Positions 51,481-64,000 of a DNA stretch of 64,000 nt are shown in pieces. The stretch spans positions 8,205,038 to 8,269,037 of the forward strand of contig NC_088173.1 in assembly GCF_028769735.1 (NCBI RefSeq), given 5' to 3'. Positions within the stretch are counted from its first letter, which is position 1. Every line of letters starts with the position of its first letter. The translations under genes were made by a program, and so were the position numbers. Origin of the DNA: Zonotrichia leucophrys gambelii. Lineage: Eukaryota > Chordata > Aves > Passeriformes > Passerellidae. The notes under the pieces were generated by a model, which saw nothing but the letters and a program-made list of their open reading frames with translations, did no database searches and was not told the DNA's origin.

Positions 51481-53334
51481 CTGATAACTAAACTAGTTTG
51501 TTTGATCTAGACATTTACAGGTTGATTATCAAATGCCTAATCTTGCATCAGTTAAAATAATTGTAGCTTACTCTCTTGATCCCCTTTGGTCCAGTCCTGC
51601 AAGGACAACACTGCTAAGTTTATCTGACAGACAGAAAGTATCCCTATCCCTGATCATCTGTAGGCTTAGAATCAAAGCTATTCATGTTGACAAATTTGGG
51701 GAGAACAGGGGAGGTTGGTGGCACTGGGATGTGCTATTACCAAGCTGGAGGCAGTAGTCTGGAAATAGGTGAAATCAAGCACCAGTCAATGGAGAGCAAA
51801 CTCTCAGAGCAGATGCAAAACTAGAGGCAAAGACAGAAATCTGGGGGCACTTACCCTGAGGGGGCCCAGTGCACAACACCACAATTTATCCTTGGCTGGA
51901 ATGACATGTGACTTGCTTCATACCACCAGTACAGAAAAATATTTACTTCCCTTACTGCTTCAGGTCTTGTCTATTATTTACAAATTATTAAAATATGGTC
52001 TTCCTGGACTCTAATGCAAGAGCAGAAGGTCAGGAAGTAGTAAGCCTATACTAGAAAATATGTTCATTCAATTACTAAGTGCTCCTCATTCATCATTATG
52101 TTTTCAGATGTATGATTAGACCATTCCCAACCCTCCTAACATTTACAGTATTAGTTTGGCAATATATTTCTTCAATCAGCATGAGTAATTAACCAATAAA
52201 AACAAGTCAAACACTCTTGTCCAAGCAGCATACCATAATCACCAGAATTATCAACCACATATGTAGTCTCTGGCAAGCTATTGCAAATTATTATGATGTG
52301 ATCTAATTTCCAGTCAAGGAAGATAAAAGTGACATGAATATTATCTATTACTGGATTTTTGTCTGGACTTCTTTGCCTAACAGGACAAATTCAGGTCATC
52401 GTGTTTTCTCCTTATAAAACATTGGCATTTCTTTCAGTTACATGAAGGCCCTGCCATGCCCCCAGGCTTACTGAAAAACAGGTCAAAAGTCTCTTCCATA
52501 ACCTTTTCAAAGGCCAAATTGAGAAATCAGTATCTACATACAGTTTCCTTTGCAGGTTTCTTGTAGCTTAAATGAAGGAAGAAAAAGATGACTTTTTACA
52601 GTTTTATTTTGGTTTTAAACCTCTTGGCATCACGTGGAAGCACAGCCTATATCACAACATCATAAACATCAAATAACCAGGTGGAGGACATCATATGAGC
52701 AAGATGCTAATAAGGAAGAAAGAATAAGCAAATATTCTTATTTAGACACCTGGCAAAGGACATGGGATTTCAAACAGTAACTTGCTGACATAGGCTCTGA
52801 ATAGAAGACAGAAAATAACTGTGAGTGGGCTTCAAAAATTAATCAACCAAAATGACAGAATTTCAGCATAACAAAGTAGCCATGTTTATACTTTCACAGA
52901 TAAAGAAAATCAGAAGGAAAATTGTCTCAACACGTGACAGATTCTGTGGTTATTGTACCAACAAAGTTTTCACCTTTCATCTATATAGCTTTACAACTCA
53001 GCTGCGTCTGCATATTTTCACAAGAGGAAGGGAGAAGGGAAAAATTCAGTAAAGATTAAATTAGAGGGTCGTTAATACCACAAAGCTGCCCAAAACTGAG
53101 TGACTGCTAAAAAAAAAAGGGTGTGCTGCCAAATATTGCCTTTGCAATAACACATTTCTTTAAAGACAACACAAGACCCACATTAAGTGCACAGCACTTC
53201 AAAAAACAACACCAGGTGGTCAGAAGACCATTACTACGAAGGACAAATCCACTGCTGCAATATGTCATTTGAATACTGATGAAACAAAAAGAAGCACAAG
53301 CCTGTGATAAGATGCAAAGATTTGGCTTTGAGCC

Positions 53335-53660
53335 TGGAGCAAAGGGCCAGGTATCAAGAGACATCCTCCCTCCTCCAACTGCCCTGTGGTTTCAGAGACA
53401 GCAGAGGCTGCACCGGATGTGCTGCGGATTCCTGGGGACAAGCGCCAGCCTGACAACGTGCTGGGGACAGCACATCCCTGACTGCACCCCACCACACACA
53501 CAGCTGCCCCCCACTGGAAACAACCAACAGCATCTGGAACAGCCCCCCCGGAACAGCAGCTCCTCCAACAACAGGGATCGTGTGGACATGCTGTGGGGAA
53601 CACCAGGTGGATGAGAAGAGCTCCACACTGCCATCTTCCCAGAACACAGCTGGGCTCAGG
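53335..53660. other. Isolated GC-rich patch, function unknown
   Basis: This stretch is clearly richer in GC than its surroundings (for example cagcccccccgg and ctgccccccactgg) but has few CpGs. Long frames are open on both strands, as expected from a low AT and stop content. No splice-bounded exon, repeat unit or known element was recognised. Confidence 0.5.
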
Positions 53661-56600
53661 GAATGAAGCTACTCTTCATTTCACCCTTCTGAAAGTCACC
53701 AAACAGCTCCAACATAATTTATCTAAAATTTTCCATATAGAAACAGCTATCAGTATTTCCAGGAGCTCAGTCTCTAGCATGGCTGCAATTTGAGCACATC
53801 CCAAGCATGTGCTCTTGATGGGCTAGGCCAATGTGTGTTCAACTAAAGAGTAACCAAGACTTCACTCAGAGAAAAATACAAAATCCACAAAATTTTTGTT
53901 TTCAAATAAATGTAAGTTGCACATTCCCAGAAGGGACTAACAGTATTTCTAAGAAAGCAAAACAACATTAAGTTTTAAAGTGGTTCCTAGCAGTGGGCTG
54001 TCCTTGTGCTGTTGAACATTTTGTACAGCTGGCAGATCTGCTCAGCTTAATTAAATACACTTCAGACAGTAGAAACTGGAACTATATTCCAATCTATCCT
54101 AACCTTAGAAAAAAAACATTCAAAAAAGCTAATGTCATCTTGGTAGTGTGCTTGCAGAAAACTGCAGGAGAATGAAAATTACCACCTCTGCCACAGATTA
54201 GCAAACATTTTGCAAAATGGCATAACGCACAAAACCTTTTAAAAAACAAGTTCTTTGCAGCCCTTCAACTTAGAACATTATTCTCACATCCTCGCTTAGA
54301 TGCATGTTAAAATGCTTCCATGTATTGGTTTTTATGACTAGAACATGAAGCAAAGAGTACAAAAAAAAGTGTCCAACAGCCAACATTAAAGAACATAAAT
54401 ATGTTCCTGAATAATTTAATGGTTATTTCCCAGTTTCACTCCAAGCCCTCAAGCCACTCGGTGGGTGTAATCTGTCCTAGACTCAACTGTGGCTGTATAC
54501 TTTGGCACTGAGTCAAAACAGAGAGGTTATTGTTTGATTTATATGCCAAGGGCCTCTCAGATAAAGGGCTAATGGCAGGCTGATAGCTTCAGCCTTTGCA
54601 TATGGTGTTTATACAGACCCTTCTTTCCCCTCCCTCCTCTCTGTGTATACTCCAGGAAGGCTGTGTCACATCAAGATCAAGTTAATTAATTAACTCATAC
54701 TAGCATAATTTGATTGATAAAACAATTGATTCACTAAAGGTCACACAGAGTGCTGTTAAAACACCAACTTTTCTGCCTCAACTGCACAAGGTTTTGAGAC
54801 TTGCATTTTTCCATGCTGCAAACAGGAATTTTAAAGAAATAATCTCACTAGAAAAATAGATGAAAGAAGAAATTAATCTGTCAATTAAAGTGTACTGCAA
54901 AGTTCAGAAAATAATCAGTGCTTCATAAGATAATTAAGCAAAAACTAAATCACATCCTACAACAGAAAGGATCACGTAAATGAATTCTCTGTATTGTTAG
55001 TTCTGCAAACTATTGACCTTCTCCCAAAAGAAAACTAGAGGTCTTGCATATGTGATATACTTTGCTATTTAGTATATCCAAACTAGGAGTATTTCCTAGT
55101 ATATAAGTTTCTATACTGTTTAAATACTTCTGAACACAGTCCTGCATAGCCAAGCTATTATTTATTAGATTTTAGGAAACTTCATTATCAAATTATACAG
55201 GAATTACTTTTCTGCAAGACAAATGCACCATCAATTTTTAATTAAAAAACACAATCTAATTTTAAAAATACAGACAAAAATCATTACAGTAAGACTAAAT
55301 ATTTAAGAGCCTTTTGTTACCAATTTATTTAAAAACACTTTTTTAAACAACAGACATATAAAAAAGAAGCTGCCAGGCATTTTAAAAGCAGTTCTAATAT
55401 AATATTTAAAATGTTGCAAATCAGCTTGCAGCATTCACCAAGGCTGAAGCATTTTGAGCAAAACTGGGAACTGCTTATCAGCCACCAGTTTTACAATGGA
55501 TTCTCCTCTGGACTACCTGAAATATCTGTGGTAATAAAAAAGGTGACAAGGAGTTTGTCAGTTCACTGTATATTGTTCAATATCCAGGTAGCCATATCAA
55601 GGAAGTACAGTATTCACTGGACTAACACAGTACATTCATTCATAAAAAGGCAAGATGTGCCAATAGCAGTCAAGAATTTCTTAATATTTTTGCCTCCTCC
55701 CCTGATTTTACTTTGGCACGGGTCTCCTTGTGCCAGTAATGCTGACCCAGCATGCAGAGTCACTCTGCAAACCAAACAAGGAGCAAAGAACTTCCTTTGC
55801 CTGCTCCTTGGCGGCTGGGAGGTGCTGCCAGGCAGTTCCACAGGATACAGCCCACGTTTTCCTTCATCACTGGTTTGTCTACAGCTGACTCAACATGGCC
55901 ATAAAAAACCCCAACAGGCAGAGCATTCTTTGAAAGCTCTGGCTCACAAAAGAAGGGTACACTGTGGAGTGCACCAGGGGAAAGTTGGTTAGAACACACC
56001 AATAAGACAAGGAACAATTACTGTACACAAGTTATTGTACTCAAGCCATGATATTTAGCTTCACAAAGGCATACCTACAGATACGGACACTTCAGGGCAA
56101 TGCCAGTCAAGTAAACTTGAATTTTTCAATAATTTTCAGACATGGGATCATAAAAGAGATTGTTGCTTACTATGAGGAGAAAAGAAACTCACAAGAAGAC
56201 TCACAAGACACAACCAGTGACTAAGACCAACAGTATTAGGAAAGTGTTCTTTGAATTTGTTATCGAACATCATGAGAGATTAAGTTTCTGTTTATCTCAC
56301 CAAGAAGCATATGGAGGTATGGGAGAGGATTTTTACAAACATAGTAGCAAGGTCTAAAATATGCTGAGAACACCAAAAATCAAAAAATTTATTTCAGACA
56401 GACAAAACTTGTGAAGAGAAGGATATCAAACAAGTTTTTAAACATCATCGTAATTTTAAGTTGCAAAACTGCTGTTTTGTAGAAACTATAAACTACTATG
56501 TTCCATGAAAACTATGACCACTATATGCCAAACCAGGAAGAAATATGCTCCCTGTTATCAGCAGAGCATGGGAGAACTTAAAAATAAACATTTCAGGAGG

Positions 56601-57157
56601 TACTTATAAACACAACCAAGACAGCAACCCCAAGATGTCACAAAACTTCTCTGTTTACCTACAGTTCCTTGCTTTGGGATGAATTCCTTTTCCTTCCTTT
56701 ATAGATAATGGAAAGTAAATCAGACTCTTAACATCTGACATATTTTTGGTCCCACAGGTGAACTGAATTACAATAAAATTTAATAAATAATTATTAAAAG
56801 GCTGGCAAGGATTCAGTTCACATCAGGAATTGATTAAAAAGAAGGGAAACAAAACCTCCCAGCAAAAGTAAATGATAACATAGCATTCTACATTTTCCCA
56901 AATAAAAAATGAAAGAGAAACTTAACTATTTGTCTCATTCATATATCTACTTTACAGATGGCCACACTTCTAAATTACAATATGCACACAAGTCTGATGA
57001 GTGTGGTCAACCACCATCTGAAACATGTTCATCTCTTGCCAAACCCACCATCTTCAGTTTTATCAAACACTTCCTCGATCCAAGCATCATGTAAACTTGT
57101 AAGGACAAGTATTTTAATCAAAGTCTTGTTTCATGTGGATCTAAATAGAGATGTATT

Positions 57158-57182
57158 TGTATATATATATATATACATATAT
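57158..57182 (+). repeat. Short (TA)n microsatellite
   Basis: About eight TA/AT units are followed by catatatg. This creates a chance Tyr-Ile repeat frame on both strands. Confidence 0.9.
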
Positions 57183-57651
57183 GCTGTGATACACATACAG
57201 TAAGTATTTTGGCTTCAGAAAGCCAAAAAGTTTAACATATACACTTAAACATCTATGACACAAAACAACTTTACTTGCTAATAACCACATGCAGGAGACA
57301 ATGCAGCTGTGCACGAATGATGTTATGAAAAAGTAATGCAACTCTACTCGTTGCTTCCAAAATCAAAGAATTACAGTGTAAACCAATGACACCAGTGTGC
57401 ATTAAACCAAGAGAGCAGAGAAATAATGCCTGCACTGTATTTTACCATAATACAAGTCATACAAGTCAGCACAAATGCATGCATGCACAGGTACACACAG
57501 AGTACCTGAAAATTGCTTAAGAAATCCTCTTATTCTATTCCATTTATTTAGACCAATAATACAGAAATTTTGCTTCAGCTTAATAGTAAAACAGTTGGTG
57601 AAAAAAATCTTATAAAATATCCAGAGCTTTTTTGCTTTTTTATGTAGCATT

Positions 57652-57709
57652 TTATATATATATACATGTGTGTGTGTGTGTGTCTGTCTGTCTGTCTGTC
57701 TTTTTTTTT
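57652..57709 (+). repeat. Compound microsatellite (TA)n(TG)n(TCTG)nTn
   Basis: TA repeats pass through catg into about nine TG units, then four TCTG units and a T run. The open frame read on the minus strand here (Gln, Thr, Asp, Arg repeats) is an artefact of the array. Confidence 0.95.
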
Positions 57710-60700
57710 GTCTAATTATTTGGTCACAATAATGCTCTAGCCAGATGGCAAACACAGCACTTTCCTGTGTTAAAAAAAGAAAATTGCCGTCCAACAAACA
57801 GCTTGGGGATCTATGGGTTCTCATCCCTTTTGAGTTCTGTTTATTCTAGCTATTCCCAAGATCATTAATATCCATTTGAACCTGTAAACTTGAAGGTCAA
57901 CAAAAGGTGAAACATAAGGAAGTAATATAATATGGAATATTCAACTAGATTATATATTATGAAACATTAACACAGTTTCCTTAAACCATACTTTAATTTT
58001 TTTCCCTTAGTAGTAGAAAAGATGGGAAGATAATCTCCATATTAAGCCAGAGTTTAATTTGGAGGATTTACAGAATGATGAACAATTTCTTTTGGTTAGT
58101 AATTTTAAATTAACTAACTCCACCTTCCAGAAAATGCTATGGAATCAGAATGAAATGAGTAGAAAAAATAGCTATCAAATACTCCAGAGATGGAATAAAA
58201 ATACACACCCCAAATTGGATAATATTATATAAATATCTTACCACTGTCACAAGCAACATGCCTAAGTCTGCAATGATTGTTGCTGTTAAGCTACAGTAGT
58301 TATGTTACAGGCTGTGTTACATGTATAAGCTTGTGACCAGCAGCACTGAGAATGCACAAAAGCCTTACAAATACAACACCTCTCAAGATGAAGAGGGATC
58401 TGATTATAGAGTAAACATCAAGCAAAATCTCTGCAATTCCTGGACTACCTTTCCTTTCATAGCTATCCTGCAAATGACACATGCCAACACTAACAAAGCT
58501 ATACATGCAGATAAACCAGATCCCCTCTATTTGTAACATCAGAAGAAAATACTGATATAAATCATTGTGCCCTACATGTGCTGTGGCATCCAAATACAGT
58601 ACATCAAATCTGTAAAATCAACTGACTAAACAGAAGAGGCTGATATTGCAGGGAGAAACTGCTTGGATCAGGACTCTTTGCCTTCCCTAACTACCCTGCG
58701 AAAAGGAGAAGTAGTGCTTAATTCCATAAAGCCCTATTGCCTGCAAATTACAAAATTACTGGATTTAGGTTACTGACCAGTACACCAAAGTTCCCTTTGG
58801 AAAATTCTGATTTAAGCATAACACTGTCACAAACACACTGGAAGTCATGTAAGCAAGCTGACCTAACTTTCCAACTTCATATGGCAGCTGATACTGCTAG
58901 AAGGTAATTTCTGCATCAGCTATCAAATATTTTGGGAGAAAGAAAATTCCTCTAAACGAGTAAGGCTGTTCTAGTGAACTACTGGAAGAAGCAACAGCAC
59001 CAGCATGAAATGGCTGGCAAAGACGCAGGTTCAACCTAAATAAATTCCTGAAGCCAGCTCTATTCACATGCTACAAAACCAACAGCCAGTTTCACATCTT
59101 TACATGACTACTGTACAAACTGCAATGCTTTTTGTCATCATATTTATTGTGGAAGATGTTACCCTGAGGTAAGTCTTGAGGAAACAAAGGCACATTTGGG
59201 AAGGTAAGGAGTGTAGGAAAGGAACCCATGCAGAGCAGTCACTGCTCGCCAGGCTGCAGCATGAGTGGAAGGGAAGCATTAGTCACGCAAACAGCCTGAA
59301 ACAGAAGCCATGCCTGGCAACTGTATCAACAAGAAACAGAGCATCATCCTTGCCTCAAGTCCTTTTATAACAGTTACTTATCGACTTCAAGAACCTCTGA
59401 AGTCTATAATCTTGCATGATTATTACCCTGCAACCAAATGCCTCTGAATGTCTTAAAATGAATTTCAGCATGTCTTTTCAAAAGTTGGATTATCTCAAAA
59501 ACTTTACTGAAAGTATATCAAGAAAAGAGGGATTTTATTAATCTTTTTTTAAGGCTTTTTTTTTTTTTGATCTACAGCAAGTGTACTTAACAAACAGAAG
59601 GTTGGATCATTTTAACCCTACTTGCTGACAGCTGAAGCAGAGGGAGCTAGTAGTTTACTTTGAGGGTAATGGAGAACAAACACAACACATCTCAGGAAAG
59701 TAAGGCTGGTTTTGACAGATGCCAGCTGATCTCTAGGTCTTACTAATCCTTGAAGTATTAAATCCCACTAAGCTCCATCTTGTATACAGACATGATTTTG
59801 AACATGTTCTGTGCAAAGAGAAAAGCAGATTAACTATCCACTGGCCAAAGTGTCCTAGCCCTAAAATGTGGTCAGGACACCTCAAACCAGTTTAACTTTT
59901 ATCCTTCCTCCAACCCCTAGCTATTCTTTTCAAAAATTATGTTATTTAAAACCACATAATACATATTGTTAGAATTTCTATCTGTTAACCAGCTGGTAAG
60001 GTTCCTTCCCTTCTGCAATAGCTTCACAGCAGTCATCTCTGCAGAAGAGCCTTTATTACAAGCAACACAACTTTAGGCTATTCTAAAACTTTTCCATTAT
60101 TAAGTAGTACTAAAGCGGATCTTAAACAATTGTGGTGATACTGAGGCACTCTGTGGATAACAATGCATCACACTTGGACTTGGAAAAACAAGTTTCAGTT
60201 CCAACCAAACACATGGTAGTGTTGTCACTTCTTGACAGGTACTCAGGACTAAGCTTCTCTGCATTGACTCAGCATGGGACCAGGTCTAGAAGTGCTCCTT
60301 CCTAGTCTTCTCTTGCACCCCCACCCCACAGTCATAATACATTCCTTGGAAGTCTTCAGAGATTTCTCAAAAGGGTCTCCTGCAGAAAGAATAGAAAAGT
60401 AAGATGTATAGCCTGGAATAGCATGTGGATTCATTGTCAAGTAGAGTTAAAAGCCAAACAAACAAAAACCCAACAAAAAGCCAAAAATAAGAAGGTTATT
60501 CCAGCTGTCCATCACCATTTGAAAGCAGAAGTGACACCTGATCTTTAGACCCCAGAGCAACAATTAAATGCAGACCGGTCCAAACAAACAACCAAGCACA
60601 CCACAGCATTTGGAGGACTGCCAGAAACAAAACAACTGACATCCAGATGAACACTTGCTTCCTTCAAGACAGCAAATTAAAAAATCACTGAAAACTGAAA

Positions 60701-62347
60701 TTCTTTCTGTCAGAAGTAGAATTGCTTATTGTGACCTAATCCACCCTGTTTTACAATTAGCAAATCTGGATATATACTACTTCACAAGGTAAAGGGAACA
60801 ATTGACGCTGAAAGACTTCCCAGATTTCTCACACACCTCTTAGCCCTCTTGCCCACTGTAATAAAACAGGCCCTCATTCCAGCCATACCCCAAAATTCAC
60901 TCTTGCTCCTTTAATAGTGGCCAAACTCCGCAGGGTGAAGGAAAAAAAGTGCATACAAATAAATTCTTAAAACTTTCTACTCGTAACCATCACTTAACCC
61001 TGTCTGAATTTCAACTGGCTGCCTTTTAGTCCAACAAAATGTTTCAGCAAAATGTTTCATTCCTACAAGCTGCAGGACAGCTTATGCAGAATGCCAGACT
61101 GAGTTACTACATGAATCAACTTAATTGAAAGCTTCTGAGTAGGATTTTGTGCACTACAAGGTACAGCAAAATTCCTGGCAAACATCTCTTTAAAATGTGT
61201 ATATTAAAGACTTACTTTTCAGGGATTTTAATTTCAGTTTTGGACAAAGCAATGAATTATACTAAATATAAAGTCTGATCCTTACAACAAACATATTGCT
61301 TGAGAATATTACATGTAACACAATAGGTTACTTTAGAACATTCTGCTCTGCATTTTAAAGCTATTGCATAAGGTTATTTTAATAAAAATGATTCCAGGGA
61401 AAGAGCAGTTAGTAATGAGGTGCTGACAATTGAATCTACATTTAGGGATTGCACTGGAGTGCCAAGTCCACTTTTACAGATGTGCTGCTTAGCTATCCAG
61501 TAGATGTCCTCAGGGCATGTAAGACCAATGTATTTTGGGTCACGTTTGGCAGCAGAGACAGATGAGACAAGTGAAAACATTTACCAAGAACACATCTGAC
61601 GTGTGTTTTTCTTATTAGAGAAATGTAAGAAAATAAACCCAGATACCATGGAATGCCAGGAATTCCTTCTCCTCCATGTTTTTGATTTACAAGGCCAATT
61701 TTTGGTAGTATCCTTTGACCTCCCTCCCTCATTTCCTTGCCTAAGGCCTGGAGTCATCAATGCAACCTCTTGACCAAGCCATTTTGAGGACTTAATGTAC
61801 AAAAATACATCTTCATCACAGACAGAAAGACAACTCTTTCCATTAATGACTCAGTTACCACAAAAATCCCTGCTTAGCATGTTTTATGGTATAAGTAGTT
61901 AAAAGAGTCAAAGATACGCTTTTATGAGTTGAGAACAAGTATTCAAATAGATACTTTGAGATCCAAAATAAATTGTGAAAAAAAAAATCTGAAGCAGTCT
62001 TTACATCTTAAACCCCAGATCTTTGAACCTGCAGAACCAGATTCATTGCTAGCATGTTGGTCAAACTTAGATCAACTTGAAGGCTGAATCCTGCATATCT
62101 TCATTATTCCCCTCTCTCAGTTCAAAGTAGCATATTTGTCATAGTTTCAATGCAAACCTAGAGCCCTGGTTTCCTCAGATCTCATGCAAACCTAATATGG
62201 ACAATTCCAGCCTTCAAAACTAAACTGACAGCTATTCAGAATGAATAAAGCTCCAGCCTCGGGCTTTCATTTTGATAACCATTTCCATACTCTGGTTGAT
62301 CTGTCATGAGAAACAGTTAGACTTCTGTCCACATTACATATATTTAC

Positions 62348-62395
62348 CTGGTGTTCTGGGTATCTTCTCACAACCCCTTCCTGATACACTTCTGC
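62348..62395 (-). CDS. Internal coding exon A3 (48 nt)
   Basis: This has one of the best acceptors in the window (TCTCTTCACTCATTCTGTGGCAG), followed by exactly 16 codons and a donor CAG|GTAAAT. It encodes AEVYQEGVVRRYPEHQ, starting and ending on codon boundaries. One of the other two frames contains a stop; the second is open but does not match the phase left by A2. It lies only 162 bases downstream of A2 and 521 bases downstream of A1, so the three form a compact cluster. The peptide is charged and helix-compatible. The family is not recognised. Confidence 0.68.
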
Positions 62396-62557
62396 CTGCC
62401 ACAGAATGAGTGAAGAGAACAGATTTTTGTCCTAATCCAAACTCTCTGGATTTTTGATCACTTTTTGTAGTCATTCAATATTAACTCTGCACCCTCCTCC
62501 TAAAATGGGCTTCTGTAATCAGTTTGGTGCCATCTAATTCCCTCCTCCTCCACATAC

Positions 62558-62603
62558 CCTCCCTACCAGCACACCAAATGTTCCATTGATAGTGTTTTCT
62601 GAC
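62558..62603 (-). CDS. Internal coding exon A2 (46 nt)
   Basis: A pyrimidine-rich acceptor (GACTTTCTTTGCCAG) is followed by 46 bases and the donor AGG|GTATGT. The exon takes 1 base to complete the codon left by A1 (TT+G = Leu) and encodes SENTINGTFGVLVGR, ending on a codon boundary. A second GT nine bases earlier (CTG|GTAGGG) would also keep the frame and would shorten the product by three residues. The small size and clean splice signals are typical of internal exons in large vertebrate genes. The support is phase agreement on both sides, with A1 and A3. No domain is recognisable in so short a piece. Confidence 0.62.
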
Positions 62604-62916
62604 CTGGCAAAGAAAGTCTGAAGCCACAACCCATTCCTACCATCAATAAGAACTGCAGCTTTTTCTGTTGAGGTTAATTTCCCTTTTTTCAAGGGGTAAC
62701 TGGAGCTTAAGCAGCCACATGCAGCATACACATTCAGGTTGTGTTCTGTGGCTGTTTCCAGTTAGTGAAAATGACCTGATATGGATTTCTTTTTCTTGTT
62801 ACTTATTTAAATAAGTAGTAGAGTTGTGCAGAGAATTAGGTAAGGTCGTAAAACTTCTCTCCCACAGAGGCTGGAAATCTTTCCCAGTTGAAGATCATTT
62901 AAAACAATATACTCAC

Positions 62917-63034
62917 AACCTATGGAAACTTGGTGAAGCACAGTCATCCAGAACCTGCAGAGGGACTGCTTGGGGGTTGCAGTTCATCAGGGTATAAGAA
63001 CTGGCTTGGTCAATATTCACAACCACTTTTGAAA
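62917..63034 (-). CDS. Internal coding exon A1 of an unidentified large gene
   Basis: This is the most upstream exon seen in the region A gene. Reading the minus strand, an acceptor (TTCACAG) is followed by 118 open bases and a strong donor, GGTT|GTGAGT. Only one frame is open. It is entered with 2 bases of a split codon and encodes 38 residues including VVVNIDQASSYTLMNC and VLDDCASPSFHR. It leaves with 2 bases (TT). The other two frames hit stops within 25 bases. The peptide is mixed polar and hydrophobic, with no signal or membrane segment. I do not recognise the family. The next exon downstream starts with exactly the 1 base needed to complete the codon, which supports both calls. Upstream exons must lie beyond the window because no other good exon was seen to its right. 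Confidence 0.68.
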
Positions 63035-63177
63035 CTGTGAACAATTATAAAGTAGCAATAGCCATTTCAGCATCCCCTAAATACACTTCAGGAAAAATAA
63101 CAAACACACACACAAGTAAACACTAGACCTAGGGATCATGAATTAGATTCCAAAGATCTGCCATCAAAATAACAGAA

Positions 63178-63212
63178 GCCATGCTAAATATTACTTAGCC
63201 ATGCTAAATAGC
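63178..63212 (+). repeat. 20-bp partial tandem duplication
   Basis: gccatgctaaatattactta is followed immediately by gccatgctaaatagc. It lies just upstream of exon A1 in transcription direction. Confidence 0.85.
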
Positions 63213-64000
63213 AGAAAAGAATGTTGGATTTCTGGCTCAATTAAATTAAAATCAATAGTTGTGTATGTATTTATCTGTATAAAACCACAGTATTTCTCTG
63301 TGCAAAATTCCATCTACTTTTTAAAGTAAAAGCATCTTCAAGTTCTGACAGGTAAATAGCTGACTTCACATAAATTTAAGCTTGTTTAACCTTTGATTCC
63401 TGGTTCATATTAAGTCTGGAATCATGAAATAACCCAAATCATATAGTCAAAACTTGCAATCAGACCAGTTGCCAACAGATAATGCTGTTTCCTTCCCAAA
63501 CATTACTTTGTCATCCAAATGAGCAGCTGTCATTTGTTCTTCTCATCAGCCCATTATGGCACATTTCTCTCTGCCGTAAGATACAGCAGGCTTACTTTAC
63601 AGTATAAAAATGATAAACGAAAACACCCCTCCAGGTCACTCAGTCACCCTGTTCTGGCACTGTGGTTGAACAGCAAATGAGTAATTCTGCAGTATGTAAT
63701 AAGGCCAGTGCATATCACTGCATTTTAAAACCTTGCTGTTGAGGTCATTCAGGAGGCAAACTTGAAGGCAGATGGCCAAACAGACTAAGAGCTAGTCTTA
63801 GAAAAATCTCACAACATCAGCCAAAGCAATAGTCTCCAGGAGATCGTACTATAACACAAGAAAGATCAGAGCTCACTTTGGAGAACCACAAAGTCTACTT
63901 AAGGAGACACAGTCTTCATGCTACTATTAAACTCTGAATACATCTGCAGGAAAATGCACTGTGGCCACACCAAGAGAAAAGCACTTTGCAAACTTACACA

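Larger units (their letters stand above)
51485..62340. other. Large intron(s) between A3 and A4
   Basis: Mostly AT-rich unique sequence with microsatellites and one GC-rich patch. Weak minus-strand exon candidates are 61585-61610 (26 nt, superb acceptor), 61216-61261 (46 nt, donor AAAA|GTAAGT), a good acceptor at 60380 without a matching donor, and 58242-58290 (49 nt). None is needed to keep the frame between A3 and A4. Confidence 0.45.

Noticed and set aside
53265..53647. Overlapping frames of 80-112 codons on both strands
   Set aside because: Explained by the low-stop GC-rich patch. The peptides are Cys/Gly/Pro-rich and differ by frame without conserved motifs.
55411..56017. 193-codon plus-strand frame and overlapping minus frames
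   Set aside because: Frames overlap on both strands, the composition looks noncoding, and no matched splice signals or recognisable domain were seen.
58242..58290. 49-nt minus-strand exon candidate with donor AGTG|GTAAGA
   Set aside because: The acceptor is weak, and neither open frame fits between A3/A4 or A1/A2 without extra exons.
60250..60380. Minus-strand exon starting after CTTTCTGCAG with DPFEKSLKTSKE
   Set aside because: The acceptor is good, but no acceptable donor follows in the open frame.

Overview
The window looks like an intron-rich stretch of a vertebrate nuclear genome, most likely a bird. Protein-coding sequence occurs only as short open blocks bounded by AG/GT splice sites. 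The bulk DNA is AT-rich and poor in interspersed repeats. Two diverged fragments have the 3' end of an avian CR1 LINE, with 'gttggactt..gatgatcttggaggtctttt' wording and an ATTCTGTGAT-type tail. There are no operons, ribosome binding sites or long uninterrupted genes, and nearly all long ATG-to-stop frames look like chance frames.

All convincing exons lie on the minus strand, so transcription runs from high to low coordinates. Region A (63.03 kb down to 28.26 kb) holds eight small exons at about 63.0, 62.6, 62.4, 51.4, 46.8, 31.1, 29.4 and 28.3 kb. Their reading frames can be joined without a phase conflict if one acceptor choice is made at 31.1 kb and one at 28.4 kb. The joined reading is mostly helical, leucine-rich and soluble-looking. 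It has no signal peptide, membrane segment or catalytic motif that I can see, and I do not recognise the gene. Introns of about 11, 5 and 16 kb suggest a large gene extending beyond the window on its 5' side.

Region B (12 kb down to about 6 kb) has two good minus-strand exons at 11.9 and 9.9 kb, and weaker ones at 8.0 and 6.4 kb. The first two read like fibronectin type III strands. Whether they belong to the region A gene or to a second gene is not resolved: no joining exon was found between 28.2 and 12.0 kb. A GC-rich CpG-type island with a degenerate 17-bp minisatellite and a good CTCF-like site sits between these two exons (10.8-11.4 kb).

The rest is intronic or intergenic AT-rich DNA. 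It contains microsatellites (the largest is a 138-bp CTTTT array at 18.23 kb), several short head-to-tail duplications, two unusually clean hairpins (15.65 kb and 50.47 kb), and many isolated splice-site pairs too short to call. No tRNA, rRNA, CRISPR, complete transposon or endogenous virus was recognised. I found no evidence of a previously undescribed system. The most useful results are the phase-consistent exon chain and the structured repeats.
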